Of a DNA stretch of 34,318 nt, positions 10,601 to 20,377 are shown one piece after another. The first letter of the stretch is position 1. Each line of letters opens with the position of its first letter. The position numbers and the translations under genes are program-made. The DNA comes from Stentor coeruleus (taxonomy: Eukaryota > Ciliophora > Heterotrichea > Heterotrichida > Stentoridae). A model generated the notes under the pieces. It saw only the letters and a program-made list of their open reading frames with translations, made no database searches and was not told the DNA's origin. The DNA lies in contig MPUH01000799.1 in assembly GCA_001970955.1 (NCBI GenBank), positions 1 to 34,318 on the forward strand. Reading direction: 5' to 3'.

Positions 10601-12835
10601 CCTAAGCTTACCTTCAGACATAATTGCAATCCTATCCGCAAGTACATCAGCTTCTTCCATATAATGCGTAGTCAAAATAATAATCCTCCCTGCTTTATTA
10701 TTTTTCAGCATATCCCACATATGTCTTCTTCCAGTCAAATCCATTCCTGAAGTAGGTTCATCTAATAATACAATAGGAGAATCTCCAATCAAAGCAATAG
10801 CCAAAGAAAGTTTTCTTTTTTGACCACCAGACATATATTTAGTCCTTTTCTCAGCTTGTGGCATCAATTCTAGTTCATTAAGTTTAGCATGAGACATTTC
10901 TCTAATTTTATCATTGTCTGTTATACCTTTGAATATGCAAAACAAGTAAAGATGCTCTTCTGCATTTAAGTCTGGGAATAAGATGTTATGTTGAGGGCAT
11001 ACACCTAGATGCTCACGGATTTTAAATAAATCTTTTGAAAGAAAATTCCCATTTATGGTCATATCCCCTGCTGATGCAGGAATTAATCCTGCCATCATTG
11101 ACATGGTTGTAGTTTTACCTGCTCCGTTATGGCCTAGAAGAGCGAAAATCTGCCCTTCGTAGATATCAAGGTTTAAGTTTTCAACTGCAACTTTATTAGC
11201 AAAACGTTTGGTAAGGTTTCTAACTAGCATTGCTTTACCTGTAGCTTTTTGGTTTTCAAGGATTTGATCTACAGGTTCAACAGAATCTCCCCAATGAACA
11301 TCTTGCTCAAAAAGCTCTTCGTTTGTGTGGATTTTTTTAGGGCACCAGAATGTTTTTGTAAACAGAAAGTACCAAGGCTTTTTAACACCCCATTCACTTG
11401 GCCAAACTACTTCTAGATATGCTGCTAATAATGACATATACACAATATCAACAATAATCACACCAATGTAAATAGCAAAGTTGTAATTTTCTATATCATA
11501 ACTTGTATTAGAGTTTTGAATTCCTGCTTCTCCTGTCTCCAATTGAGTAATAACATTAGTCGCTAATGTAAAAGCTACAGTAGGGAGCAATGAAGCTCCA
11601 CTTTTTTTATTCATAGAAACCAAAGGGTCATTTACTGCAAAAGATACAAAGTAGGACCCTAAGAAAACAGGCACACCAACTAAAACTGCGCTTCGGGACT
11701 TAGAAAAAAACATGCTAAGGAATATGCTGAAAGATAAACAAGCCATACCAAAAATCCAAAAGTATAAGAAAACTAACCCTCCGTTCGAATTTGTGAACAC
11801 TTTCATTTGGATTATTAATATTGTCAAGACTATTGATACAACTGTGTATATAATAGTATAATATGTTATCCAAGAAAGCCAATAGGCACTATTGCTCAAT
11901 CCCATCATCATCATCATTTCTTTAGTTTTAGTTTCTTTCTCTTGGACTATTGAAGAAAGCAGTCTTGATACTGGAACTAGATATGAAATTATTATAAAGA
12001 AAGATAAAATCCCCCCAATTGATGTTAGAAAAGTATCTTCAACATATTTGTCAAACCTCATTGGTGCAATAGTCGCTTTGATAAACCCACTTTGGTTTAG
12101 TTTGTTATTAAGCATAAAGTTGTGCACTAGGTTATTTAAAGTTAAAAACCCATAATTGTAGAAATTCTTGGCATAATCTGTTGGGCTTACTGTAAGTTCA
12201 TTATAATCAAGATTATCCATATAGAAAATATCAATAAAATCCCCAAGTCTCCTCTTCCCTGGTTCTATGAAATTCTCTGTGGTGTTATACCTAAAGCTCA
12301 CTTCGTACTTTTTATTGCTTATTTTATCTAAATAAACGGCGAAACATATTTTCTTATAGTCTTCATAATCACTTGACACTATGTAATCCTCAAGGTCTGA
12401 GATGGTGTCGAATTCTTTATGTTCGGTCAGAGCATTTTCAGAAAGGAATCTTATCCTTTCAACCATGTAATTGGTGAAATCCTCTTTGATATCAGCGTCA
12501 TTGGTTATGATTGAGTAGGACAAAGAATATATGTCGCCTCCAACATTATTACTGCAGTATCGGAATGGATTCTGAAAATGTGGATTAACGTTGTAACTAT
12601 TAGGATCTGACGTAGGATAGTCCTTAGGATCTGGACTGACGAAGTAGCTTTTGGAAACTTGAGTCGCCCAGTCTTGCTTATCATAGTCAGTGCCAAGAGA
12701 TGTTGATCTGATGAGGCCTACGACTATTATCAGACCTATAGGAAATAGGACTTCGCAGAGAGATCCAAAGATCTTTCTCTTCCATAAAATCCAATTCTTA
12801 AACAGAAGAGCTCTGTATTGACTCCAAACGCCCAT
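7652..12835 (-). CDS. full-size ABC transporter, subfamily A (ABCA-like)
   Basis: 1727 aa, TMD1-NBD1-TMD2-NBD2. The N-terminus has one membrane helix (about residues 20-45) and a large loop of ~220 residues before a membrane bundle at ~270-480, the ABCA pattern. NBD1: Walker A GHNGAGKTTT from residue 568, signature MSGGQKRKLS at 668-677, Walker B with D692 and E693 (LLDEPTSGMD). The second half repeats this: a lone helix near 920, an extracytosolic loop, a bundle at about 1110-1310, Walker A GINGAGKTTT from 1364, signature YSGGNKRKLS and Walker B with D1487 (FLDEPSAGMD). H-loops (TTHYMEEAD, TTHSMEEAE) follow both. All ATPase motifs are intact. The ABCA-type C-terminal domain ends LEQIFNRFAKRAEM, like the family's conserved VFVNFA element. 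Family members mostly move lipids across membranes; the substrate here cannot be read from sequence. No intron is required. Stop is TAG. Confidence 0.95.
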   Translation of the reverse strand: MGVWSQYRALLFKNWILWKRKIFGSLCEVLFPIGLIIVVGLIRSTSLGTDYDKQDWATQVSKSYFVSPDPKDYPTSDPNSYNVNPHFQNPFRYCSNNVGGDIYSLSYSIITNDADIKEDFTNYMVERIRFLSENALTEHKEFDTISDLEDYIVSSDYEDYKKICFAVYLDKISNKKYEVSFRYNTTENFIEPGKRRLGDFIDIFYMDNLDYNELTVSPTDYAKNFYNYGFLTLNNLVHNFMLNNKLNQSGFIKATIAPMRFDKYVEDTFLTSIGGILSFFIIISYLVPVSRLLSSIVQEKETKTKEMMMMMGLSNSAYWLSWITYYTIIYTVVSIVLTILIIQMKVFTNSNGGLVFLYFWIFGMACLSFSIFLSMFFSKSRSAVLVGVPVFLGSYFVSFAVNDPLVSMNKKSGASLLPTVAFTLATNVITQLETGEAGIQNSNTSYDIENYNFAIYIGVIIVDIVYMSLLAAYLEVVWPSEWGVKKPWYFLFTKTFWCPKKIHTNEELFEQDVHWGDSVEPVDQILENQKATGKAMLVRNLTKRFANKVAVENLNLDIYEGQIFALLGHNGAGKTTTMSMMAGLIPASAGDMTINGNFLSKDLFKIREHLGVCPQHNILFPDLNAEEHLYLFCIFKGITDNDKIREMSHAKLNELELMPQAEKRTKYMSGGQKRKLSLAIALIGDSPIVLLDEPTSGMDLTGRRHMWDMLKNNKAGRIIILTTHYMEEADVLADRIAIMSEGKLRCCGSSLFLKSRYGVGYYLTMVKSQEAINNSRNLENFVVGNITGAKLMTDFQGEITFQLPSSSSPEFINFFENLDQSLSSLGLLSYSISATTLEEVFLRVARGSDEKLKAKEELPDEDEDDFLFENEFVLVKDRVKGSLFWSHFVSLTKKRATSSRRDFKTLLFEIFIPIVLIIIGLSLMLIPSILSNYGAYKLTLNKYESTQNVLYSGSSDGTTLINILKSNYDINPINAGKNTCEDMSDYVYDQRDLQPKLTSSYYFDNINKAQNEYFYTAFFDQRAFQAPAIVYNAMAESILKSIDADFDIVSYNHPFPVTKEMDDFSGSGDGFTGSLIFSLGFSFIPTGIVLFISKEREVNVKHQHMISGVSLFAYWVANFVWDVIKHVIPTIVCSLIILAYQIDIYTDKDNDYGAMWVLIALNGIASAPFSYFFSFFFKSHSTAQIVMLIVSFITGSCLPSAVFVMYIFDSSRNAGKVLSWILRVFPNFCFGWGVLRIGSATSFSSLEETETLDAFDIRSAGGCMLFLGIFTAVYFILVIIMELFESNPRFAQFISRKKTVFPEVFEHDSDVDAEAATAENTDPGDVQVNVKRLCKSFKIAGKQFTAVNELSFNVKKEECFALLGINGAGKTTTFKMLTGEIPCDSGSAFVGGKNVSTKLAEARTLIGYCPQFDALTDNLTGKEHLEVYANIKGIPKNKIKEQVDYMLKYMDLEQYANILSGTYSGGNKRKLSVAMALIGNPSVVFLDEPSAGMDPEARKKMWKILGKIKKKKSAVILTTHSMEEAEALCDRMTIMVRGRLKCIGTSTWIKNKFGDGYELEIKIDIPSQLEINDFIKRFDSIIGSESITFSNLDRCLEFAGVNYLRPYIANLGSGAGIFTNLESDGFVTKEALASWCLVEHQGYSIKAWLEKEFMEVEIIEHYNLMSKFKLKKQHVSSIGHLFSFVEGGKEKMRISDYAICMTSLEQIFNRFAKRAEMEEIEKMRRDK

Positions 12836-15111
12836 TATATATTAACTCTCCAGTGACCAGAAATTTTAATGGATTAAAAATCCAACGATTTTAATCATTT
12901 GGGACTATAACCTGGCTAATATGATTTATTAACACTTCTATTATATATAAAAAAGTCTAATATAAGATATTTAATGATTAGATAAATATATATATGAAGT
13001 CTAAGATAAGATATTTAATGATTAGATAAATATATATGAAGTCTAAGATAAGATCTTTAATGATTAGATAAATATATATATGATATTCAACTATATGGCA
13101 TTTATGTGAAATAATATGTTTGCAGGTAAAAGCTATGATAAATTCATAGTTAAGGCAAAAGTGAACAATTGTTTATGTTAAAATACTATAGATACTTAAT
13201 TAAACAAAAACTCAAGCAGGTTGTAATTCATTTTAAAGTTTGTTTTTATAGTTTATTATATTAAAAAGCATATGAAATTTCAAGAGAGTGCTAATCAGTC
13301 TTAGATATGATGAAGTAGAAAAAAAAACTGGAACTTAAATAAAGTGTTAAAAATAGTGCAAATAAGATTTGGACTTGAATCAAAAGTCTCTTAAAATTAA
13401 CTTAATTTACTGAATATACAATGCTCAAAGCAAAAAGTCAAAAACCAAAAATAATGGCAAAATTTAAGCAAGTAATTAATCTGACATATGCAACAAACCA
13501 ATATAAAAGCTAATGCAAGTATTTTAAATAATAGTCTCCTTAAGAAACAATTATTAAAGTCCGCACTGAAAATCTGAATTAAAAAATACTAGCGAAATTC
13601 ACATTTAAATCTGCACACGAAAGTATCATAGCGAATTTACTCTAATATCATAGAGCAAAACCAACAAATAGCCTGCTTGGAATAACTTGAAAGACAAATT
13701 GAAATAATTGGATTTACAATCGCTAAATTATATATTTGACAACAAAAACAATAATTCTAGCAGAATACTCAAACAATCAAAAATTTATAAAAGAGAGATT
13801 CGCCTAGAAAATTGAGTATTATAATTCCTTGTTGGAAAAATTATAAAAAACTTAAACTGCATCTAAGAAGCAAAATATTCAAAAATAATAATTGAAAATA
13901 CAAAAACTAGGCAATAGAAGCAATTAGCTGAATTATTAACTATGCGATAATTTATCAAAATCCTTATTAAGCTTATTAAAATGTATCAAAAATTATAAAA
14001 ACAGCATAAATCATTTATAATATCCCCAGTATCTCTAGTTATTAAAATTATACAGCAGTTTTTGTTTTCCAGTTTGTAAAGAAAAGGTTTTCAACTAGTA
14101 TTATCTTTAAAAATAGCTACTAACAAGTCATTATTTTCTATTATATCTATATTAATCATGAAATCTAAATAATCTTGTTTTATTGATTTTCTATGATTTT
14201 CTCTATTTTATTTTTTGGACAAAGATAAAAATTTAAATTTTTTTTAGTAATTCTTGTTTGCTATAGTAATTATGAATTGTTAGAATAGTTTTGTTTGAAA
14301 TTCAACATATGAAAAATTTTAGCATGGAAGATTTTTTTGAAAAGGGTAATTCTTTGATTGAAGCTGCTTTGAAATTTAGTGTAACTTGAATATTCTGATG
14401 GGAAAAATGGGATTTTTAGAATTCTGATAAGATCCGAATTTTTTAGAAGAATAAAGCTTGTTGGCTAGCGATTTTTACCTAGATTTAATTTTGTTAAAGA
14501 TATTATAGTATGATAGGTAGGAGAGATTTTGAACATTAAGTAAATCTAAACTTTTTATAGGAATATCTGGAATAAGCATCACTTTTATTCTAAATAAAAC
14601 TGTTTTTCATATCTTTTCTTATAAATCAATAATATTTTCTAGTTTCAATGCATATTTTAATATATTTTTGGCTGCATCAATAACAGTATTTCCCATAAAC
14701 TAATGGATTTATCTTCAAATCCAGTAATTTTTTTGCCTTTATATGATCAGATCGCTTTTATTTTATGTTAAACCTAGCTTTGATTATAAAATACTTAACT
14801 TTTACTACAATTTCTGGCAAAATATGCTCTTAACTACATATTTTCCCAAAATGCAATAAAAATTTACAGAAAAATGTATAAAAGTGACAAAAAAATATAT
14901 CATACTTAAACTATTTATTATAATCAATCCCAATAAGTAATAAACATTAATGCCTATACAATTCCTATAAAAACCATTCCTACCGAACTTAAAAATGGTG
15001 ATTTAACCGTACTCATAAAGAAAACTTATCAAAAACCCAATATGAATTATATATAGCAATTCACATTAAAAAACTAACTCATACTGCAAAAACTTGATAA
15101 GTCTATTTAAA
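12836..15111. other. long AT-rich non-coding region
   Basis: About 2.3 kb with no supportable gene. The longest apparent frame, read through TAA/TAG at 13381-15060, contains about 47 stops in 560 codons, which is what AT-rich random sequence gives. A short tandem repeat sits at its left end (12953-13082). Otherwise I see nothing specific. Confidence 0.6.
12953..13082. repeat. tandem repeat, three units of 42-44 nt
   Basis: Units start at 12953, 12997 and 13039 with AAGTCTAA(T/G)ATAAGAT, continue with TTTAATGATTAGATAAATAT and end in an (AT)nG run of varying length. Units 2 and 3 differ by one substitution plus one AT step. It lies about 120-250 nt upstream of the ABCA start codon. Confidence 0.9.
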
Positions 15112-15471
15112 TTACATAGGAAAGCTATCTAAAAACAAGTTCTTTGCAATTCTTCGATTATTCACCGTGACTGTAGACCCGAATCCAGCTTTTCTGCAAG
15201 TTAAAGCTTTAGGAGTCGATGTTGGTAGGATCGTATGATCAGCTTTAATAACCCTTGGTGTTAATATTTGCCCTGACATCATATTGAAATCAAGGGACCG
15301 ATGAACTTGATTACGTCTTTTCATCCTATAAGACAAAGATGAAGCTTCATTTGGAGAATCAGAAACTCTTGGCGAAGAACATAGTTTTAATGGAGGTACT
15401 AGTTTGGTTGACAGAAGTTCATTGTTTTCGTCTATGCTGAACATAAGTTTGGCCTTTTTCCTCTCGTTCAT
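15112..15471 (-). CDS. small basic hypothetical protein
   Basis: 119 aa, not recognised. It is hydrophilic, rich in S, R, K and T, with proline-directed sites (SSPRV, LTPRV, SDSPN), and has no signal peptide or membrane segment. It is probably largely disordered. Support for a real gene: the sense-strand 5' flank (plus-strand 15541-15660) is extremely C-rich and G-poor (about C35:G2 by hand count), the same signature seen upstream of well-identified genes, and the composition is richer in A, P, V and R than random AT-rich frames. It stops at TAA. It is divergent from the DYRK gene. Function unknown. Confidence 0.6.
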   Translation of the reverse strand: MNERKKAKLMFSIDENNELLSTKLVPPLKLCSSPRVSDSPNEASSLSYRMKRRNQVHRSLDFNMMSGQILTPRVIKADHTILPTSTPKALTCRKAGFGSTVTVNNRRIAKNLFLDSFPM

Positions 15472-16097
15472 TTAAATAAATATGAAATGCACAGATAAAT
15501 AATTTGAGATGATGAGTTGGCTTAGAAGTAATGGAGGAGGGTTTAGAGAAATTTTTTATAAGTTGTTAGGTTTTAAAGGAGGATTTTCTAATGATATATG
15601 ATTGCGTTTGGGTTGGGAAAGAGGGTTTTTTAAGATGAAAATGGATTGGGAATATGGTTGTGAGGTTGGATTGAAGGAGATTGATAGGGTGAAGGAGATT
15701 TTTAGGTTTTTATAGTGAATGTTAGTTTTAGGAGAAAAGTAAAGAAGATGGTTGTGTAGTTTGGAGTAAATGAAGATTGGAATTTGGGTAGGCTAAGGAT
15801 AAGCTGATTTCGTATATACCTTTTTGGCTATAGTAAAATGTTGTTCATAATTTTGCTTTTGACCTGAGGACTGTATTAATAGCATGCAAAAATAAATCTG
15901 TATCATTTATTTGTTTTATACACAACATCTGCTAAATTACTACATTTTTCTAGTGCATTTTTTAGATTCATATCTTTAATTGTTCCAAACATTTTTGTCA
16001 AAACTTTCAAATACTTTCTCTTCTTTCTTAGACTATTTCTAACACCCTAGCACCCTGCGCCAGCTTACAGAAAATCTTCAAACTTACTTTAAAATAA
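15472..16097. promoter_or_regulatory. divergent intergenic region between two start codons
   Basis: This carries the 5' flanks of the small minus-strand gene and of the DYRK gene. The plus strand is G-rich and C-poor on the left, then C-rich and G-poor just before 16098, so each half is C-rich on the sense strand of its own gene. The sign change lies at about 15800-15950. No consensus promoter element could be named. Confidence 0.4.
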
Positions 16098-17624
16098 ATG
16101 TCGCTTAAACCTATAGCATTACGAGATCTACGTTTAAACTCAGTCAAAAAAAACTACTCCAAACTTAATCTCAGTTCCAAAAGTAATCTAGACAAATCCA
16201 ACTCAGTTTCCAAAGATATATCAAGCACATCAATACGTAATAGAATAAAAATCCCAGTACTTCATATAAAAAACATAAGTTCATCTAATGACCCTAACAA
16301 TACATCCAAAAGAAAACTTCCAGCTCCATTATCAACAAGAAGTATTACTAAAAACAATCTTTCTATGTATAGTCCTTCAGCTAAACGTTTAAGAACAAGT
16401 CGTGTAAGAATCAAAGATGCATTATTACATGCTAACCGTCCTATAGTTAAATACCCATTAACTACAGCTCAAGCTGTTGATACACTTAAAGATGTATTGA
16501 GTCAAATGGAAATATTTGAAATACAAGAATACACTTTAGTGTATTTTGTTGGGACTGGGGCTAAGAAGACCCAAACAGATATGAATGTATATAATTTTGG
16601 GTATGATAATGATAAAGGGGATTATAAAGTAATTATTGGAGACCATTTAGAATATAGATACGAAATTTGTAGCCTTTTGGGAAAAGGATCTTTTGGACAA
16701 GTATGCAAATGCTATGATCATAAAGAAAAAGATGATGTGGCTATAAAAATCATAAAAAACAAAAAGCGTTTTCATAGGCAAGGTCTTCTTGAAGTCCGAC
16801 TCCTCAAGCACATGAAAGAAAATGACCCTTTAGACACTTGTAATATTGTCCGTATCAAAGAAAGTTTTATTTTTCGTGGCCATTTATGTATTGTCTTTGA
16901 ACTTCTTTCCCTAAACCTCTACGAATTCATAAAACTTAACGGCTTTCAAAAAATCAACCTCTCCCTAGTAGCCCGTTTTGCCGTACAAATCCTCGTAGGT
17001 CTTCAATATTCAAATTCTCTAAACATAATCCACTGCGATTTAAAACCTGAAAACATTCTATTAAAAAACCCAAACAAATCCGGTATAAAAATCATTGACT
17101 TCGGTTCAGGTTGTTATGAAAACGAAAGGCTTTACACATATATTCAATCAAGATTTTATAGAGCTCCAGAAATTATGTTAGGAATTCCATATACTTGTAG
17201 CATAGACATGTGGAGTTTTGCTTGTATTATTATTGAGATACATATTGGATATCCATTATTTCCTGGGGAGAATGAACAAGAGCAGTTTTTAAGAATTATG
17301 GAGATTTTAGGACTACCTCCAGATGAGATGCTACAAATGAGTACAAGGAAAAAAGTGTTTTTTGATTCACAGGGTAAACCGAGAATAGTCCCAAATTCTA
17401 GAGGGAAACTTAGATATCCAGGAACAAGACCTTTGAATGATATTATTGGAGAGGAGGATGAGATGTTTTTGGACTTTGTTAAAGGAATGCTGGTTTGGGA
17501 CCCTAGGAAAAGATTTAGTCCGATTGAGGCTTTAGACCATCCCTGGCTTGTTAAGATGTTTAGCCGACAGATTTCACCTGGTAAGAAACGTAGGACGTAT
17601 AAAAATACTGACCAGGCGGAGTAA
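16098..17624 (+). CDS. DYRK-family dual-specificity protein kinase (DYRK2/Pom1-like class)
   Basis: 508 aa. A basic, Ser/Lys-rich N-terminus of about 120 residues precedes a DYRK-homology box (YDNDKGDY ... GDHLEYRYEI, about 174-190) and the catalytic domain. Seen: glycine loop GKGSFG from G195, catalytic Lys217 in VAIKII, HCDLKPEN with Asp314, DFG with Asp334, and the DYRK activation loop YTYIQSRFYRAPE with Tyr346 and Tyr348. In this family the second Tyr (here Tyr348) autophosphorylates during folding, after which the kinase phosphorylates Ser/Thr. HCD in place of HRD and the SRFYRAPE block are typical of DYRKs. The CMGC helix region (WDPRKRFSPIEAL) is present and all catalytic residues are intact. 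These kinases act in cell growth, polarity and cell-cycle control in other eukaryotes; the role here is inferred. Stop is TAA; no intron is needed. Confidence 0.95.
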   Translation: MSLKPIALRDLRLNSVKKNYSKLNLSSKSNLDKSNSVSKDISSTSIRNRIKIPVLHIKNISSSNDPNNTSKRKLPAPLSTRSITKNNLSMYSPSAKRLRTSRVRIKDALLHANRPIVKYPLTTAQAVDTLKDVLSQMEIFEIQEYTLVYFVGTGAKKTQTDMNVYNFGYDNDKGDYKVIIGDHLEYRYEICSLLGKGSFGQVCKCYDHKEKDDVAIKIIKNKKRFHRQGLLEVRLLKHMKENDPLDTCNIVRIKESFIFRGHLCIVFELLSLNLYEFIKLNGFQKINLSLVARFAVQILVGLQYSNSLNIIHCDLKPENILLKNPNKSGIKIIDFGSGCYENERLYTYIQSRFYRAPEIMLGIPYTCSIDMWSFACIIIEIHIGYPLFPGENEQEQFLRIMEILGLPPDEMLQMSTRKKVFFDSQGKPRIVPNSRGKLRYPGTRPLNDIIGEEDEMFLDFVKGMLVWDPRKRFSPIEALDHPWLVKMFSRQISPGKKRRTYKNTDQAE

Positions 17625-18065
17625 TTGGTGTGTAAAGATAATAATACATATAGTTTATATATGGGAATTAAGAAGTTTATGGAGATGATAATCTTTGCAC
17701 TTGGGATTAGATTCTAAGACTTGGCTATAGGGTTATAGTATACCCAATTAGACATTTTTTAGAGAATAAGCATATTTTATAATCCAAAAGTATATTTCTC
17801 TTATAGACTATAACAATAAATATATATTTAATATCAATAGAACCATAAAATCTTCACATCTTATTCATAATTACTTCAACTTATCCTCATATCTTATTCA
17901 TTATATCTCCAACTTATCTTCATATAAAAATCTCATTTATTCCAATAGCCAAACCACATATTCCTAAGCTTTTAATCCCCATCTAAACTTGAAAGCTTTA
18001 AAAATCCTCTTTAACACTCCAACACCAAGCATAAATCTCAATCCTATAATCTCTCCATATAATAA
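17625..18065. other. intergenic region upstream of the PDI gene
   Basis: No gene. The final ~200 nt are strongly C-rich (17941-18060: C36, G5 by hand count), with imperfect repeats of CTTATTCAT and CAACTTATC(C/T)TCATAT near 17870-17925. There is a purine-type A/T run just before the ATG. Confidence 0.5.
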
Positions 18066-19487
18066 ATGGTGAGCAAGGGTTTGATAATACTCCTATGTGT
18101 TTTCGCAGTCTATAGCGAAATCTCAGAAGATGAAGGTGTCTGGGTGTTGACCGACTCAAACTTTGAAGAAGCACTAAACCTCCAGCCAAACATCCTTGTT
18201 GAGTTTTATGCCCCATGGTGTGGTCATTGCAAGAGCCTTGCTCCCGAATACGCAAAAGCAGCTAAAAAACTCTTATTAAACGATCCTCCAATCCACATTG
18301 CCAAAGTAGACGCTACTGTCAACACAGAATTAGCTCAGCGTTTTTCAGTCAATGGTTATCCAACTTTGAAATATTTCATCAACAAAGAGCCTAATGATTA
18401 TACTGGTGGAAGAACTGAAGATACAATCACATCATGGATACTTAAAAGAAGTGGACCAAGTGTTAAAGTTGTAGACTGTGCTTGTGATATTGATAATCAA
18501 GTTGATGCTAATAAAGTTACTGCTTTGCTAATTGCTGGACAAGATAGTTCAGAAGGTGTTGTTTTTGATACTGTGTCAAAATCTATTGATGGAGTTGGAT
18601 TTATACAATGTACTTCTAATGATTGTGCTGAGAAATATGGTACTAGTATGCCTAGTTTGATATTGTTTAAAAAGTTTGATGAGAGAAGAGTTGATTTTGC
18701 TGGAAGTTTGACAAGTTCAGAAGTTAGTGCGTTTATTAATAAGAATAAAGTTCCATCGGTTATTGAATTTAATCAAGATGCTATTGAGTTGATTTTTAGA
18801 GACTCAAACCCTGTGGTGTTCCTATTTAGTGTTGACTTTGAACCATATCAAGAATGGTTCACTAATCTTAGCAAAGAGTACAAAGGAGTTCTTTTATTCT
18901 GTAGAGCCGAAGTAGCTTCTACCGACAATGGTCGTCTTGGTCAATTCCTTGGCTTAAAACCTGAAGCTCAGCCTACCGCTCTTATCCTTGACCCTAAAAA
19001 AGAATTAGCTAAATATCGTCTCGACAAAGAACTTACTGAACAAAACCTAAGAAGTTTCATTGAAAACTGGAAATCTAATACCTTAACATCCTTCATGAAA
19101 TCCCAAGAAATCCCTGCTGATCCTTTTGACAATGGTGTTAGAATTGTTGTGGCAAAGAATTTCGAAGATGTTGTTATGGATAAGAAAAAAGATGTCCTCC
19201 TTGAATTCTATGCTCCATGGTGTGGACATTGTAAATCACTTGCCCCTGAATATGAAAAACTAGCCCAGCAACTTAAAAGTGTGAATACTGTTGTTATAGC
19301 TAAAATGGATGCTACTGAAAATGAGGTCAAAGGACAAGAGATTAAAGGATTCCCTACTATAAGATTCTTCCCAGCTAATAATAAGAAAGGTGTAGAATTT
19401 GATGGTGAGAGGAATGCTGAAGGACTTTTAGAGTTTATTAAGAAGAACTCTTATTATGAGATTGCCGTGAATAAGGTTGATCTTTAG
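18066..19487 (+). CDS. protein disulfide isomerase (two thioredoxin-type catalytic domains)
   Basis: 473 aa. A hydrophobic signal peptide (residues 1 to about 18, LIILLCVFAVYS) sends it into the ER, where PDIs form and rearrange disulfides in secretory proteins. The layout is a-b-b'-a'. Both active sites read FYAPWCGHCKSLAPEY, with Cys52/Cys55 in the first domain and Cys386/Cys389 in the last. Each domain has its cis-proline strand (GYPTLKYF and GFPTIRFF). The middle ~220 residues are the redox-inactive b domains. The length is slightly below the usual 490-510. The C-terminus is KVDL rather than the classical KDEL/HDEL, so it is either a variant retrieval signal or has lost it. Codon choice drifts from C-rich at the 5' end to G/T-rich at the 3' end, continuing the flank asymmetry. 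Stop is TAG. Confidence 0.95.
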   Translation: MVSKGLIILLCVFAVYSEISEDEGVWVLTDSNFEEALNLQPNILVEFYAPWCGHCKSLAPEYAKAAKKLLLNDPPIHIAKVDATVNTELAQRFSVNGYPTLKYFINKEPNDYTGGRTEDTITSWILKRSGPSVKVVDCACDIDNQVDANKVTALLIAGQDSSEGVVFDTVSKSIDGVGFIQCTSNDCAEKYGTSMPSLILFKKFDERRVDFAGSLTSSEVSAFINKNKVPSVIEFNQDAIELIFRDSNPVVFLFSVDFEPYQEWFTNLSKEYKGVLLFCRAEVASTDNGRLGQFLGLKPEAQPTALILDPKKELAKYRLDKELTEQNLRSFIENWKSNTLTSFMKSQEIPADPFDNGVRIVVAKNFEDVVMDKKKDVLLEFYAPWCGHCKSLAPEYEKLAQQLKSVNTVVIAKMDATENEVKGQEIKGFPTIRFFPANNKKGVEFDGERNAEGLLEFIKKNSYYEIAVNKVDL

Positions 19488-20026
19488 TTAGAAGTATTAG
19501 AGATAAAAATTTAGGATATGATGGCTTTGGCGATGATTTTAGAATGAAGATTTTTTTTAGATTAATTTTAAGTTCAAGATGGGTGTTGGAAAAGGGCTAT
19601 TTGAAGGGTTTTAAAGTGGATATAAAGTGAAAAGTTGAGGAGTAGCTTCTAGGATAAGATTTTTTGATTGAAATCATAGTTTTTTTATAGGAAATGATTT
19701 GATTAAAGGGAAATAAAGGGTTTATAGGATTTATAGGATTTGTATTATAGATTTTTATAAAAAACTATTTTTTTTATGATGACTGATGCTTGCTATAAAG
19801 TGTATTAATTTGAAATCAGGTATATAAGTAAATTTTCATTTTTACAAATGGGAATAAAAGTAAAAGTGTCTTGTAAGATAAAAGAAAGCAATTTTTATTT
19901 ATAAAATATTAATAAATCTGTTGGTTTTATTGTAATCAAGTAATATTGATGAATTTTTCAAAATTTGTGATTTGTTAATAAATAGATGCTTTGATGAGTA
20001 CTTCTAGATAATATATTATCAATTTT
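19488..20026. other. intergenic region downstream of the PDI gene
   Basis: No gene. The first 130 nt are strongly G-rich (19501-19620: G32, C4 by hand count). Nothing else is specific. Confidence 0.5.
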
Positions 20027-20377
20027 ATGGAACTTCCAGATACAATTTGGCTTGAAGTGTGCCAATATCTTACCCCTAAAGACCTCTGCAAACTAGCCCT
20101 AGTAAGCAAGTTTTTCAATCAAATTTCCTCAAATAACTACACCTGGCAGCAAATTATAATCCAAAGGCACAACCGAATCCCAAAAGGTATAAACAACCTC
20201 AAGAAAAACTATGCTGAAATCAACTGTATGGCAACAAGACTTATAAGCAAATTCCAATCAGAGACTCATGAATTTGAAAAAGTGCTTCATAGAGAAAGGG
20301 AAAGACAAAAGGAAGCCCTTGAGTATAAAAGGTTACAAAGGCAAATATTAAGATCATTAAAGGAACTTGAAAGTTAA
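20027..20377 (+). CDS. small F-box protein
   Basis: 116 aa. Residues about 3-47 are an F-box: LPDTIWLEVCQYLTPKDLC, then LVSKFFNQISSNNYTWQQII, matching the family's LP..I...I...L...DL......V.K.W......LW pattern. F-boxes bind SKP1 and bring substrates to SCF ubiquitin ligases. The remaining ~65 residues are a basic and acidic helix (EFEKVLHRERERQKEALEYK) likely to form a coiled coil, with no WD40 or LRR substrate domain. It may therefore recruit its target through the coil or act in a non-SCF complex. The ATG is the first in frame. The 3' flank is G-rich like other genes here. Stop is TAA. Confidence 0.8.
   Translation: MELPDTIWLEVCQYLTPKDLCKLALVSKFFNQISSNNYTWQQIIIQRHNRIPKGINNLKKNYAEINCMATRLISKFQSETHEFEKVLHRERERQKEALEYKRLQRQILRSLKELES

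Noticed and set aside
13381..15115. A long frame that reads sensibly if TAA and TAG are taken as Gln
   Set aside because: Counting gives about 35 TAA/TAG and 12 TGA in 560 codons, the rate expected for random AT-rich DNA, and the residues are almost all I, N, K, F, Y, S and L. The Gln-rich look is an artefact of the assumption.
16984..16999. A GTA...TAG interval of 16 nt inside the DYRK gene as an intron
   Set aside because: It encodes the conserved helix before HCDLKPEN, and its removal would shift the frame.
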